Positions 50,261-63,536 of a stretch of DNA of 64,000 bases are shown here, one piece after another. How positions within the stretch are numbered: the first letter of the stretch is position 1; each line of letters opens with the position of its first letter. The notes below the pieces were generated by a model. That model had not been told where the DNA came from and searched no databases. It saw only the letters and a program-made list of their open reading frames with translations. The stretch comes from Pyxicephalus adspersus (lineage: Eukaryota; Chordata; Amphibia; Anura; Pyxicephalidae), in NCBI RefSeq assembly GCF_032062135.1, contig NC_092860.1, positions 64,949,803-65,013,802 of the forward strand, given 5' to 3'. Both the position numbers and the translations under genes were made by a program.

Positions 50261-51319
50261 AAATAAGTCAAATTATAGCTTCTTGAGGCCTGGTGGTGAG
50301 TAAGGTGGTAGCTGCAGTAAAAGAAGCAGCAATGCTGAGTAGAATTAACATGGGAAATAGCCTCTGCAAAAATATTATATATTTTAAGACTCCAGGAAAT
50401 ATTTGTATTGTCTGGTTTTTCAGTGGGTTTAGTGGAAAACTGGATTGCTAGGATCCCAGTACTTGACCAAGGAAAAGAGTGGGGGAGTTGCCTTGGACCA
50501 ATGGATTCATGTCTGGGTTTTCACCTGTGAAGGTGAAGCACAGGTGTGCTACTTAAACAGGAAGCACTATTCAACCAGCTCAGTGTGATTCAAGAGTTGG
50601 AACAGAACTCCACAAGATGAACTCTGCAATGTATGTGAGTTTGCCATATTGTTGGAAAAGTGACTTGATTTCTGTTTGGTCAGGAATAGGGTTTATGTGA
50701 GCCACTGTTTTGTGTTTTTTCTTTGTTTTGTTGGAGTTTCTGCAATACAGATGCAGGAAGCAGCCTGCATTTATTTTTTACCAGAAGCCTGCTTGTGTTT
50801 GGACCACATTGACACCCCACTGTTATGGGTGATCTCTCTCTCTCTCTCAGGTTATATGCAGAGTATTTTTCTGTGTAATTGAACAGTTTTCTTTTTGACC
50901 TGAAGGGGGTGCTGAAGTACCAGGCTAAATGAAGAAGGAGGTCAAGGGAGAAAGAGAGGGGTAAAGAAGACCTGTTAAGACACTGTTAGGGTACAGAGCA
51001 GTACAAAAATGAAACAGGTTCAGGAGCTCAGTGTAAAAGTCTCCTAGGTAGTAGAGGTGGTGGGCAATCCACAGTGCACACACTTTCTGAAAGGCCTCCA
51101 TAGCATCATGTACTTTAACTGTCGGTGTTCTCATTATTGGGATACCAAGTAATATTCCTCTTAACCTGTGCTAGGTTGGGTGTACCATACCACCAGACTC
51201 TTGCTAGTATCTGTTTTGCAGTTGTGAATACATAGGTAGACATTCTTGCCTGGTGTTTGCTGCAGCCAAACAGTTCTTGAAGTCATAAAATCTCAAGATG
51301 GGGGTCTTTCTGGATACTT
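50261..51319. other. Unclassified sequence, possible decayed LTR
   Basis: The plus strand at 50440-50900 has an LTR-like character (mixed composition, CAGGTGTGCTACTTAAACAG, a TC run at 50836) but I found no clean ends or target duplication. The remainder to 51319 probably belongs to the 3' part of the L1 remnant that follows on the minus strand. Confidence 0.3.
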
Positions 51320-52930
51320 CTCTCTAGAGAAGTCCAAAAGTAATTTGAATTGCTTTTATCCAGGAATGTTTGATGCAGGGATGTTCTGGCAAAATGTGGT
51401 ATTGAGAGCCCTCCAAGCTACAGCCACAAAAGCACCAGTTGGAGACAGCAGAGCCTAGTTTTGCCAGTCTAGTATGTATGATGTAGCAATGGATGAGCAC
51501 TTTGTATTGGACTTCTGTGAATCCCACAATATTTGATCTGTAGGCTGTTGTATACCAAATGTTGTCCCATTGTTTTCAATCCATGGAATGGCAGATATCA
51601 ACTTCCCAGTGGGCCACCTGGGAAGGCAGGGGGGCTAACGTTTGTTGAGAGCAAGGAGTGTTAAAATAGAGAAATCCCTTAACCATGCTGTTGGTGCCAC
51701 AAGGCATGCCATGTGCTTGAGGGAAGATTGGAAAAAGTGCTTAAATTAGAGATACTGGAAAAGGCTTGATGATGCTATATGATGGGGCTTTTGGGAAAGA
51801 GACAAATGAGCAGACCCCCATAAATGGTAACACAATTTTAAATTTTCTTTGCTTTGGAAGTCCAACAGGCAAACTGATTAGGATCATCCAGACCTGACAG
51901 GAATGAGGGATTGTATACAATGATGGCACATGTGGGGACATAACCCTCCCAGAATATTTAGTATCCCCCACACCTTGAGTGAGTTTCTAGTAGTGAGATG
52001 TGGGAAATGAACGAGTGAAGAAAAGTGTTTTATAGCCATGAAGGCTATGCACTAGGCCTACAGACTGGCCAAAAAGGCGATATTCGAAGTTCCATGGTAG
52101 ATGTACATAGGAGCAAACTAGTTCTAGACTCCCTCCCCCCCCCCCAAAAAAAAAAGGAAATGCAATGACCTAGTTAAATGCCTTGGTACCAGAATGGGTA
52201 ATTTATAATGATAATAGGTATTGGTTTATTATGCACAATAATTTAGGAAGAGCCATTATTTTCAGGGCTGCTTTTAATCATACAACCAGGAAGCGTTATG
52301 CTGAGCGCATGTGATTTTCTGTGGGTGATATAAAAACCTTAATCTTTCAAAGGGTCTGCCAGGATCTTAGAAAGGTTAGGGAACAAGACAACTAGGTTGG
52401 TGAGGAGGAAGGAACATCATCAGTGAAAAGGCAGAGTTTTTGGTAGTAGCTCACCACTATCAGCCCTTATTCATCAAGGTTCCCCTTGCCCAGGATTGTG
52501 CCAGTGGTTCCATGGATAATGCAAACAAGAGTGGGGACAGAGGGCATCCTTAGTGCATACCTCAATGGATCAGTAAAGTAGGGGGAACAGAATCTCACTT
52601 GCTAAATAAATGCTTTAGGACCAATATACAGGGACGTAACCAATGACAAGAAGTTCAGGCCAAACTCCCAATGCCATGAGGTTGAAAGAGGTAGGACCAG
52701 GAAACAGAATCAAAAGCTATCTGTATATCTAAAGACAGCATTATGGATAAACCTGGCTATCTGTGTGAGATGTACCAGGTGTCAAATATTAGTTCTCACC
52801 TGATGCTGTGGTATGAACTCCATTTGTTTCTTACCAGTTAGGAAAGATTTTTCCAAGTTCAGCCTCTGGACTCAATCAATCAATGACCAGGATTTTCACG
52901 TCAAGATTTAGCAACAATATGGATCTAAAG
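51320..52930 (-). pseudogene. L1-clade LINE ORF2 remnant
   Basis: On the minus strand a reverse-transcriptase motif GCPLSPLLFALSMEPLAQSW lies at 52485-52545, followed at 52411-52440 by LCLFTDDV, a changed form of the FADD active-site motif. The C-terminal tail YKVLIHCYIIHTRLAKLG with degraded cysteines comes at 51324-51527. The order and spacing are right for L1-type ORF2, but stops and shifts are frequent. It is much older than the LINE at 25650. Confidence 0.65.
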
Positions 52931-53142
52931 TTGGCCCAGGATGTATACCTGTTTTGGGTTTGAGGATCATGCAGATACCTGTGCTTGGGTTTTCTGAACT
53001 AAATTTAGTACCCAGTAGGATGTCATTAAAATTTTGTTATAGTTGCAACATTAGGAGATGTGAACATTTTAAGCTATACGCTGCCATAAACCCGTCAAGA
53101 TGTGAGCTCAAGCAACTTTATTACTTATTGTACCTCAAGTGG

Positions 53143-53262
53143 GTCAAGTCCATCAAGTTCAACCACTAGGGAAATGAACATATCCCAGATATAAAACCCT
53201 ATAATACATAGTTGGTGTTGTAGTATAATTTCCCTTAATTGGAATATTGCAAACCCTGGTAC
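53143..53262 (-). repeat. CR1-like LINE 3' tail fragment
   Basis: AAGTTCAACCACTAGGGAAA, ATCCCAGATATAAAACCCTA and CATAGTTGGT match the 3' UTR of the CR1-like copy at 60726 in the same orientation. No coding part. Confidence 0.65.
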
Positions 53263-53621
53263 TATGCAGAAAGAACAAATGTACAAAGAGTTTTTTTTAG
53301 GTTAAAATCCGTATTGTATTACACACTAATACTTACCTATGTTTCAAATTGTATCATGCTATTCTTGTAACTACCAATGCACAGCTACCCCTGAAAAAGC
53401 CCACAGCGAGTGAAACGCATTGAGTTTTCTGGCTGCGCGTTAACCCATAATACTTTAGTTCTCTGTGGCCCTGCTATGTATTATGTAGATAATATACTAA
53501 GTAGGTGACCTATGTTTAGTAGTACTCCTAATGGCCAATGTTTGGACCTTGAATTTAAAGGTCCTGGCATATTTATTCTGTACATTGTTTGTTACACTAT
53601 TTTGTGAAAAGTTATACACTT

Positions 53622-53756
53622 TGCACCTGACACAAGGGGTGTGGTCATTACAAACAACAACACAGGAACAAGTAAAAACAAAGAGACTGTCAGATAACCT
53701 CACATGCAGCTTGTCTGACAGATCCTCTAACTTCAGTCACGGAAGGGACCGTGACA
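53622..53756. mobile_element. LTR end fragment, same family as 28399-28979
   Basis: About 135 bp, from TGCACCTGACACAAGGGGTG to GGAAGGGACCGTGACA, matches the right end of the solo LTR at 28399-28979 (28845-28979) with a few differences. It is cut off on the left. Its natural LTR end abuts the coding remnant at 53757. Confidence 0.85.
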
Positions 53757-54584
53757 ATTGGTCACTCAACAAAACTTAAAGAAGAATATGAAAATATCCA
53801 AATGGTTTTACAAAAGCTTTGCTATCATGAATTATCATGGTCAATATGTGTTGATTTGAAATTGGTGAACTTCCTACTTGGACAGCAAAGTGGATACACA
53901 AAGTACCCATGTTTCATCTGCTTGTGGGATAGTAGAGCAAAGCAGGATCACTGGAAAAAAGTGACATGGCCTCCAAGGGAAAACGTGAAAAAAGGTGCAG
54001 CGAACATCTTTAACGAGCCAATTGTTTGACAAAGAAAAAATTATTCTCCCTCCACTACACATAAAGTTGGGATTAATGAAGCAATTTGTTAGAGGTCTGA
54101 ACAAGGAGGGGGATTGCTTCAAATACATTTGTAGATTCTTCCCTGGATTGAGTACTGAAAAAATAAAGCCGGAATCTTTGACCTCAGATTTGGAAAACTG
54201 ATAAATGATTCAGATTTCACAAGTTACATGACTGATACTGAAGCTCCTGCCTGGTACAGTTATGTCATGGTTGTCAAGAACTTCTTGGGTAACCATAAAG
54301 TACAACATTTTGAAAAACTGGTACAAAACTTGCTCCTAAACTTTAAAAATGTAAGTGCTACTAGGAGCATTAAGGTACATTATCTCCATAGCCATTTGCA
54401 AATGTATCCGGAAAACCTTGGCGATTTAAGTGAGGAACAAGGGGAGAGGTTCCATCAAGATATAAAGGAGATGAAAGAAAGGGATCAAGGCAGATGGGAT
54501 AGACACATGATGGCAGACTGCTGCTGGAGCCTTCAACATGATTGTCCTGATCATCAACACAAAAGGAAATCATACAAATCATGA
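53757..54584 (+). pseudogene. Second copy of the unnamed transposase-like family (C-terminal half)
   Basis: Starts in mid-gene straight after the LTR end. Blocks in order: IGHSTKLKEEYENIQM; WSICVDLKLVNFLLGQQSGY; CFICLWDSRAKQDHWKKVTW (a CxxC pair and a WDSR motif); LPPLHIKLGLMKQFVRGLNK (near 54050); then 54228-54584 with NFLGNHK, HYLHSHLQMYPENLGDLSEE, ERFHQDIKEMKERDQGRWDR and a basic end KRKSYKS. The blocks line up with the copy at 21529, and this copy preserves the complete C-terminus that the other has lost. There are two frame changes (about 54025 and 54200). The zinc-binding N-terminal part is missing. Function unknown; a transposase role is inferred from multicopy nature and motif spacing. 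Confidence 0.75.
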
Positions 54585-55838
54585 GTTTTTCAATGACTTC
54601 TTTGTGATTAGTTCTGTAAATATGCTCAGTATAGAATATATTGACACTAAGTATTCAAAAATTTAATTTTGTATACGTAGGCATATCTAGTTTTAATTTT
54701 ACCTAATTTTCATGTTTCATTGGGTTTCTATGAGGTAATTATTTCAAAAATTAGAGCCAATCTAGCAAAACCAATACCATATTTGGAGTTTGTGCATCAA
54801 ACATAACCTAAAATGACTTTAATCTTTTTGGCAAGAAAATGTTTGTTGACCAGTGTAATCTGTGTACAATAATTATAAAGCATTTTCACCAGTGGTCCTT
54901 CAGACTACATGGTTTCAAAAAGCCAAAGAGTAGGGTACATGAGTAGAAAAACCATGTCTAGGTCAATGTCTTAGTTCAGAAAGTTTTTGTATTTTTACCT
55001 AAAAATACATAAAAAGGTTGTACATGGTTATTAAGCAGTTTCTCAGGTTTTCCTAGTTTTTACAGCTGGTTTGGGGGAAGAGGTGGTTGATAGTCTAAAA
55101 CCAGTTGAGGTTGGCCTCTAAACAATACAGATATGTAAATTTAATCCCTCCACACTACATTCTAGAAACACGCAGCTACTGGAATGTCGAGCCTCAGTGG
55201 CCATGTTGCATTTAAATAATACAAGGAGGTGTATAACTGTCTAACTCCTGTGAAATCTTCATATGCTATTTCTCCTCTTCTCTAAAACATACAACCAACT
55301 TTTGTGGTTAAAGAGCACCTACTAGAGTCTGCAGTATAATCCTATAAATGCAGTGTCCCTGTTGTAATTTTGATGTTATTGTCATGTATAATGAATAAAT
55401 ATCTTATGTTTTCCATCTTTTGTTTGCTGTAGGTTTGTGGCTACAGTTGGCCACAGTTTTGTTCAATATACGGTAGGCAAGTCAGCTATGCCAATATATT
55501 CCGTTACACCTGCAATGTCATCTAGGAGAAACTCAATTATTCTTACACCCACTGAGCAACTTTGGTGGAAGATCAGCAAAGAATTCAATAAAAAGTAGAT
55601 CACCCAACTACATTGAAGTTTTGCATAGAAAGCTAATTCTGATACCCGCAGTTTATGTAAAACAGTATTTAGTAGTCTGGCGGCCATTATAGACAGTGAA
55701 TACACATTTTTGGTCTAGGTCATAAAAACAATCTATGAGGTTTACTATTTTCAGAACCTCTATAATGGGGCTAATAGACAGCTGGAGACCCCCCCCCCCC
55801 CCACCATACACACGTGCACACTTTACTTTTAACTTTAA
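54585..55838. other. Intergenic, nothing recognised
   Basis: AT-rich sequence. A (C)15 run lies at about 55788. The minus frame 55463-55705 shows no domain. Confidence 0.5.
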
Positions 55839-55979
55839 CCCCCCTAGCGGTAACCTTGAGTCACACTGAGGGTAACTTTGGGGGTCCCCCTTACCTTAGC
55901 CCCGCGCTCCAGCGGCAATCAGATGATCCCGCTGTGATGCTGGAACGCCTCTCCAACGGGGGCCGTGGCCGGGCGGGAA

Positions 55980-56016
55980 ATTTAAAAGCAGATTACTGCA
56001 TATTCTGCTTTTAAAT
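55980..56016. repeat. piggyBac subterminal palindrome, copy 1
   Basis: 13-bp perfect arms ATTTAAAAGCAGA and TCTGCTTTTAAAT around an 11-base loop. The same palindrome recurs at 56304-56340. It is a candidate internal transposase-binding repeat, as known for other piggyBac elements; that role is inference. Confidence 0.85.
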
Positions 56017-56303
56017 ACTGCCCGGGTCCCTGCCACCCCGCTGCTCGCATCTGCAGGATTTCAGCATGGTGCATCGCATCTAACTGCAGGTGCGATCACC
56101 AATAGTAAATTTGGGGGGTGATACCAGCGGCGATTTCCCGCTGGCAGCACCCCTAGAATTTACTGCAGCTGCTCGCATCACCCGGAGATCAGCCTCCGGG
56201 TGATACGAGCCGGGGAGTGAGCAGGACGGGGACATCCCCACTGCATCACCCGGCAAGATGTGTGACATCTTCCGGGTGATGCGATGGATTCTGGGGGCGG
56301 TAA

Positions 56304-56340
56304 ATTTAAAAGCAGATTACTATGTATTCTGCTTTTAAAT
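56304..56340. repeat. piggyBac subterminal palindrome, copy 2
   Basis: Same 13-bp arms as copy 1, different loop bases, 324 bp downstream. Between the two copies lies GC-rich sequence with further short inverted repeats built on CATCACCCGG. Confidence 0.85.
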
Positions 56341-56547
56341 TTTTACAGTACAAAACACACAATAAAAGTATAAATACACATTGTAGTGCACCAAGCATCA
56401 TTGCCCAGTGCTCTGATTTACATTTTGCCCACTATTAGCCCTGACCTTGATCTGACCTTTTGATAAGTTAAAAATCGCTTCCTGAATGTATTATTTCATC
56501 ACTTTGTCTTTGACCTTGATTGTTCCTGACTGTTTGCTGGAGACTGC

Positions 56548-58311
<1,764 letters not shown>

Positions 58312-58549
58312 AAATGTAGATATTTTTTTTTTTTCTAAAATCTGCATTTAATTTATCTAATTATTTATCAATATTATTGTACCTTTGTTTGGAAAATTTC
58401 AGTGAGAAATTTTTGATAAATTACACTGTTGTGGTCTTCATTATTTTTTATAATAGGGGAGTTAAAAAAATTAAAATTAAAAAAAAAAAAAAAAGGATCA
58501 CTTTTTGCATCAAAAAACTGACAGAATTAGAACGCTAAGGGGGGTTTAA

Positions 58550-59798
58550 TTTCTTACTCCTGCACTCCTCAGTTACCGAATAGGTACATCATCATAATAT
58601 CACTCTCTTAAGAACACTGCTCACTATATGTATACAAGCTTCTTATCCTGCTAAGGTATAACTATGTACCCCAAGGTGTACATCTATATATATCTACAAA
58701 TCTCTTATGGTGTACTTATCAACTGCTTTAATTTATTTATAGAATTACCCTACCAAGGATACAGATATTTTTCACCAATAGTTCTATTAGGTTCCATATG
58801 AAAGACATCTCAGGTATGCCATCTTGTGGACAACTAATATATTGCATTATTTTACCACTTTCTGATAACGAATACCTTATTTCTATCATTGAAATATTTG
58901 CTTTGTCATAGAATACCCCCAATCCCTATGTTTTTGACCTAAGAAATGAACATTCAATAAGTTACACTAACCACTATACTGTCCAAGTAAGTTTAACTAT
59001 TTTGAATTTGACAATGTCCGTTCATAATGCTAATTTCAGTGGTTTCTAATTGAGATTCCAACCATTATAGTGCTTATCCAACCTACTTACCAACCTAAAA
59101 CTCTGGCCCTTGATGTAAGTTCAGCTTCTGATCCTTCATCCTATCATTAGTACTTTCTACCGGGTCAATATACCAAGTGAGTTACTGCTTGTGAATAAGA
59201 ATCTAACATGTATTTCTATTGATGCTTTATAGTTTGTGTACCTACCATATTCTATTGAATTGTAGAGTCTCATTGTCCCCTGAGGAAGCCCATTAGGGGG
59301 AAACGTGTCAGGAGAGACTGTAATAACAGTACTAATTACTCTGACCTACTAATCTAGTGTTGAATGAACCTCCTTTCTAAAACACATCAATACTATACAT
59401 TGCTAAGAGATTTTATAATATGTATGGTAAACACAAAAAGTTCTCCCTTATTGTACTTACATGATTTATGTATACTGTTACGTTTGTAACTTTTCTATCC
59501 TTTCCTTGTATATTTACAATATAAAGGCTCGGCACAGTTACTTCAGTAACTTATATTTCTATCACTTGGGGTACTGGCCATTCATCAATGGTGTTCAGAT
59601 GTTATCTCAAACAGCACCCAATCAAAGTAGACACATTTTTACTACAGTGTGACAGTGCAGACCTTCGGGAGTACAGAATTGCTGACATCCAATGTCCTTT
59701 CTGGCAAAGCAGAGGGTCAGAGGGACAAAAACTGCAAAAAGAAAACCTGAAGAAGAGGTTCCCTGGAAACATTTCAGCATCTAAACATTGTTACATAT
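58550..59798. other. Intergenic, pyrimidine-rich, one structured motif
   Basis: The T/C-rich plus strand is similar in style to 16000-16400. It contains the stem-forming CCTGAGGA...GGAAACG motif at 59266-59319. No gene was recognised; frames at 59461-59800 are short and lack domains. Confidence 0.45.
59266..59319 (+). other. Hammerhead-like core motif within a stem
   Basis: CTGAGGA (59280-59286) and GAAAC (59300-59304) flank a short CCC/GGG hairpin and are followed by GTC (59307-59309). The outer sequences AGTCTC (59266-59271) and GAGACT (59314-59319) are perfectly complementary, with TCC/GGA inside. The parts occur in the order of a type I hammerhead ribozyme. Stem II closes imperfectly and stem III is only two base pairs, so self-cleavage is doubtful. 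Confidence 0.25.
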
Positions 59799-59850
59799 AA
59801 TGGGCCTGATTTATTAAAGCTTTCCAAGACTGGTTATTAGGCTTGGCAGT
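59799..59850 (+). repeat. MITE left-end fragment
   Basis: ATGGGCCTGATTTATTAAAG resembles the left end of the MITE at 42132 (GTGGGCCTAATTTATCAA). Only about 50 bp are recognisable and no right end was found. Confidence 0.35.
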
Positions 59851-60120
59851 AAAGACTGATTAGTGAAAGGGCCACCAAAATGATTTGAGGGGCTATAGTT
59901 TGAGTGATACTGGTATGGGCTGGGGAATGAAAGTTGTTTGTGGAAAGTGGAGAATAGCTGATGTGTGGGGTAAGGGGGGTTAAGAACTGCATGGGGACAT
60001 CCCCAAAATATCCCTGGGTTCAATACTGGTAATAAAAGGTTCTCACGGGGCACACATTGGAGGTCTCTAGTCATTGTTTTGCCTAGGATTTCAATATCTA
60101 CTGCTGTTTTTTTTCTCCTA

Positions 60121-60122
<2 letters not shown>

Positions 60123-60164
<42 letters not shown>
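60123..60164. repeat. (GT)21 microsatellite
   Basis: An uninterrupted GT run of about 42 bases; it explains the His/Thr run in the overlapping minus frame. Confidence 0.95.
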
Positions 60165-60168
<4 letters not shown>

Positions 60169-60725
60169 CAGTTATAATACCAATATCAAGTGGAGCTGTT
60201 TCTTGGCTGGTAGCTTCCTTTTTGCCCTTTTGTCTTTCTGCTTGGCTTTTGAACCTGCCAGGTTCAAGGAGGATTTTCTTCTGAGGAAATGGTGGTTTGA
60301 TGGATAGTGTTCTCACCACTGTCACTTTCCAGGGGCTCTATGATTCCAAAAGTTCTTCAAACAAACAAAAAAAAACATTATAAACATCCATACAATACTA
60401 TTACATGTCCTATGAAAAGAAAAATACTACAGACGCAAAACAGTAAAAACTGTGCACATCTGTCAAAATCCCTTAGGTGGCTAGAGGGCAGGAACCCTGG
60501 CCTTTGTCCAGCCCTCTTGCTCAGCCCTCAGCGACCCATTGATTTAGACCATAGTTGCACAAGAGCATTATGCAAACGCCAAATATACCATTTGTTCATA
60601 TAACCACAACACCTGCTAACTATTACACAATTGAAGGACAGAGGATTTATCCAAACCAAAGTAACAGGGTATGGTGCTGTAGCAGGTACTGAGATGTATA
60701 TAATATATTAAAGGTTTATTTATGA

Positions 60726-61690
60726 GTACATAGTTACATGGTAAGTCAGGTTGAAAAAAAAGACTTCAAGGTGAACCACTTGAGAAATAAACATATCTCA
60801 GATATAAAACCATATGGACATAGTTGGTCCAGTGGAAGGCAAAAAAAAAACCCTGGTACAATCTGCTCCAACAGAGGAAAAAATTCCTTCCTGATTACAT
60901 GACGCAATCGGATGTTCCCTGGATCAACAGTTTCTAATCTTTCCTTAAAAGCCGTATTACCCAGTTATATTCTGTGCTTCTAGAAAAGCATCCAGCTTTT
61001 TCTTAAAGCAATCTATAGTAGTTGCTGAAACTACTTCCTGAGAGAGCCAATTCCACATTTTCACAGACCTTATAGTGAGGAATCCCTTCCTGATCCGGAG
61101 CTTAAACTTTTTTTTTCCTCTAGATGCAAAGAGTGCCTTCTTGTTCTTTGTAATGATCTCAAAGTGAATAATTGGGAAAAGAGTTCTCTATATGGATCGT
61201 TTATATATTATCATATATCATATCCCCCTTAAATTCTCTTCTCAAGGGAGAATAGATTTACTTCAGCTAATCTCTCCTCATAACTGAGTTCCTTTATTCC
61301 TTTTATTAGTTTAGTTACCCTTCTCTGCACTTTCTCTAATTCCACAATATCCTCTTTGTGAACTGGTGCCCAAAACTGGACTGCATATTCCAGATGTGGT
61401 CTGACCAATGCTTTATACAGGGGCAGAATTATGTCTTGACCTCTGCAGTCTATTCCTCTTTTAATAGAAACAAGAAAGTACTTTGCTAGCTTTTGATATT
61501 GCAGCTTGGCATTGCATGCTGGTATTAAGTCTTTCATCTACCAGAACCCGCAGATCCTTTTCCATTCCTGACTTCCCCAAATGCATTCTCCCTAAACAGT
61601 ATGAAGCATGCATGTTGTTAGGCCCCAATATCTGCTGGTATTGACAGAGAAAATGGCCAAGAAGGTCCAAGTAGATACTGATCAATCTGG
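60726..61690 (-). pseudogene. CR1-like LINE 3' part (ORF2 C-terminus and 3' UTR)
   Basis: Minus strand. The coding remnant KDLRVLVDERLN (61461-61685) is followed by VRPHLEYAVQFWAPVHKEDI, VQRRVTKLIKGI and ELSYEERLAEVNLFSLEKR (61229-61537), the typical C-terminal end of CR1-group reverse transcriptases. After a gap comes RKGFLTIRSVKMWNWLSQEV and VVSATTIDCFKKKLDAFLEA (about 60950-61110), the known end of that protein. Then follows a 3' UTR ending in AACCTGACTTACCATGTAAC. Frameshifted and partial. It defines the tail fragments at 6613, 39270 and 53143 as pieces of the same family. Confidence 0.85.
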
Positions 61691-62845
61691 AACCTGTAGG
61701 CTTTTTATAGTATATAATAGGAGGAAAAATCAGTTTAATGTGAAAACAAAAAAAATCAAGTAAATCTGTGACAAGCTTGAGTAATTCATATAGAGCACAG
61801 AATAAAAAAATATATAAGCAGTGAAAACAATATCAAAGAATTCAACAGATCCAGGGGTATGGGTAGGTGTATACATACACAAATTGCAACACTAGCTGAA
61901 AAAAATGTGATTACAGGCTCCCACTTTTCTTTTATTGGGAGGTGGCATTTTTTTCTACAGAGAGATTTGGGAGGCAGGAGATGGCTAACCAAGTAGGACT
62001 GTCCAAAAGTTGTGCTTTGCATGTACCTGAACATAGTTAAATCTCTGGACCTACTCATCACATTGAGTGATTGCTAGAATTACCTAGGTCAAATTAGTCT
62101 AATAATAAATAAGTGAATCAAGAAACCTGATAATTGTTAGCAAAGTTTTACTTATCCATGTTATAAAACTTGTTATAGTTATATGGTAACAGTCCCTTAA
62201 ACATGTGGTAAAAAAACATGTGATACATTTACTACAAAATCATGGTTAACCCCCATAAAAAAGGGAACTAACAATAATAAAGTGCTCTAAAAAGATATCC
62301 TGCCATGATAGATCCAAAGGGATGGTCCAAGATGAACTCAAAATCTTTGTCCAAAAATTGTTAGAGAAAAGCAGGAAAGATCCTTTGTTGACTTGTGTCC
62401 TATGGTTTCCTAAATTGTTTTTATTATGTAGATTTATTATTCTTTTGTATGTTATGTATTTATGGGAATTAAATTTATGGGAATTTTTCCAAAACTTTTT
62501 TTTATATTTTTGTCAGCAAGTCCTTCTGGTTGTTGTTTAGTTTGTTTAAACATGCCCAGTGTGTAATAGAAACATTGCACTACTTGATGCCACTTTGGAT
62601 ATTTACCACCACCATTGCTGTATTGTTGAAAAAGTAGTGCGCCCTTCACGGAAGCAGAATTACTTTTTGGTAATACTAGTGAAATAAGCAATTTGACTTC
62701 AAAATGGTGTTTATAGCAATACTAAATCAATTTTATTAGAACTAGAGTATTTGTTTATATGTCCTTTACTAATGTGTGGTTGTCTGAGCTTCACTGTGAT
62801 ATTCAGATATAGTAATATATTTACAAAAATATTATAATTTTGCAC
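61691..62845. other. Intergenic, nothing recognised
   Basis: AT-rich sequence without recognised genes or repeats. Confidence 0.5.
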
Positions 62846-63058
62846 CCTGTTGTCTACAGTAGTCTTGAGGCATAGCAGCGTGTGTTTCACAACCCATCGA
62901 AGCTCTTCCTGTGGGATCTGAGAAATGGAGTCTTTCAGCAACTGGCAAGAGTCCTCATCTATGTGTCCATCCACAAAAGTCTTCTTTAACAACAAATTAA
63001 ATGCAGATTCTCCTTATAGTTCTGTTATTTCCATCACAGATTTTTCTTCTCCAGGGGA
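62846..63058 (-). pseudogene. Unidentified exon-like block with one stop codon
   Basis: On the minus strand a good acceptor TTTGCTTTATTTCAG precedes TCCCCTGG (63058) and a donor CAGG/GTGCAA follows at 62846. The block is 213 bp, exactly 71 codons. It reads SPGEEKSVMEITEL, then TAA, then GESAFNLLLKKTFVDG and IDEDSCQLLKDSISQIPQEE, ending near KTTVDNR. The composition is that of a normal helical protein, unlike the chance frames around it. I do not recognise the family. It may be a decayed exon, a processed fragment, or a real exon with a sequencing or allelic change at the stop. No neighbouring exon was found. Confidence 0.45.
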
Positions 63059-63216
63059 CTGAAATAAAGCAAAATCTTGTTCACTGCCAGATAAAAAAAA
63101 TGGTCAGAATACTTTAAGTTCAGTGACCAGCATGACAATTACGCATCTTCTGATGATGACAAAATGGGAATATATGGTGACCTTAACATCAGAGAAGTGG
63201 TCCACTTGGCCTTCAT

Positions 63217-63536
63217 GTACATTATTACACAGTATTTATATAGCACCATCATATTACGCAGCCCTGTACAAAGTCGATAGTTGTGTCACTAACTGTCCCT
63301 CAAATGAGCTCACAATCTCATGTCCTTACCATAATCATGTGTCATTAATGTAGTCTAAGGTTAATCTTGGGGAGAAGCCAATTAACCTAACTGCATGTTT
63401 TTGGAATGTGGGAGGAAACCCACACATGTGGAGAACCTGCAATCTCCATGCAGATAGTGTCTTGGCCAAAATTCGAACCTTGGACCTAGTGCTGCAATGA
63501 CAAGAGTGCTACCTCTGAGCCACCATGCTGCTCAAG
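63217..63536 (-). mobile_element. tRNA-derived SINE, nearly complete
   Basis: On the minus strand the head (63536 down to about 63465) reads TGGCTCAGAGGTAGCACTC (A-box-like) and GGTTCGAATTT (B-box-like), an RNA polymerase III promoter from a tRNA. A body containing GTGGGTTTCCTCCCACATTC follows, and the tail GTGCTATATAAATACTGTGT matches the tail fragments elsewhere in the window. It is not a tRNA gene: there is no cloverleaf or discriminator end. Confidence 0.75.

Noticed and set aside
63465..63536. Possible tRNA gene on the minus strand
   Set aside because: A- and B-box-like elements are present but no cloverleaf; it is the head of a SINE.
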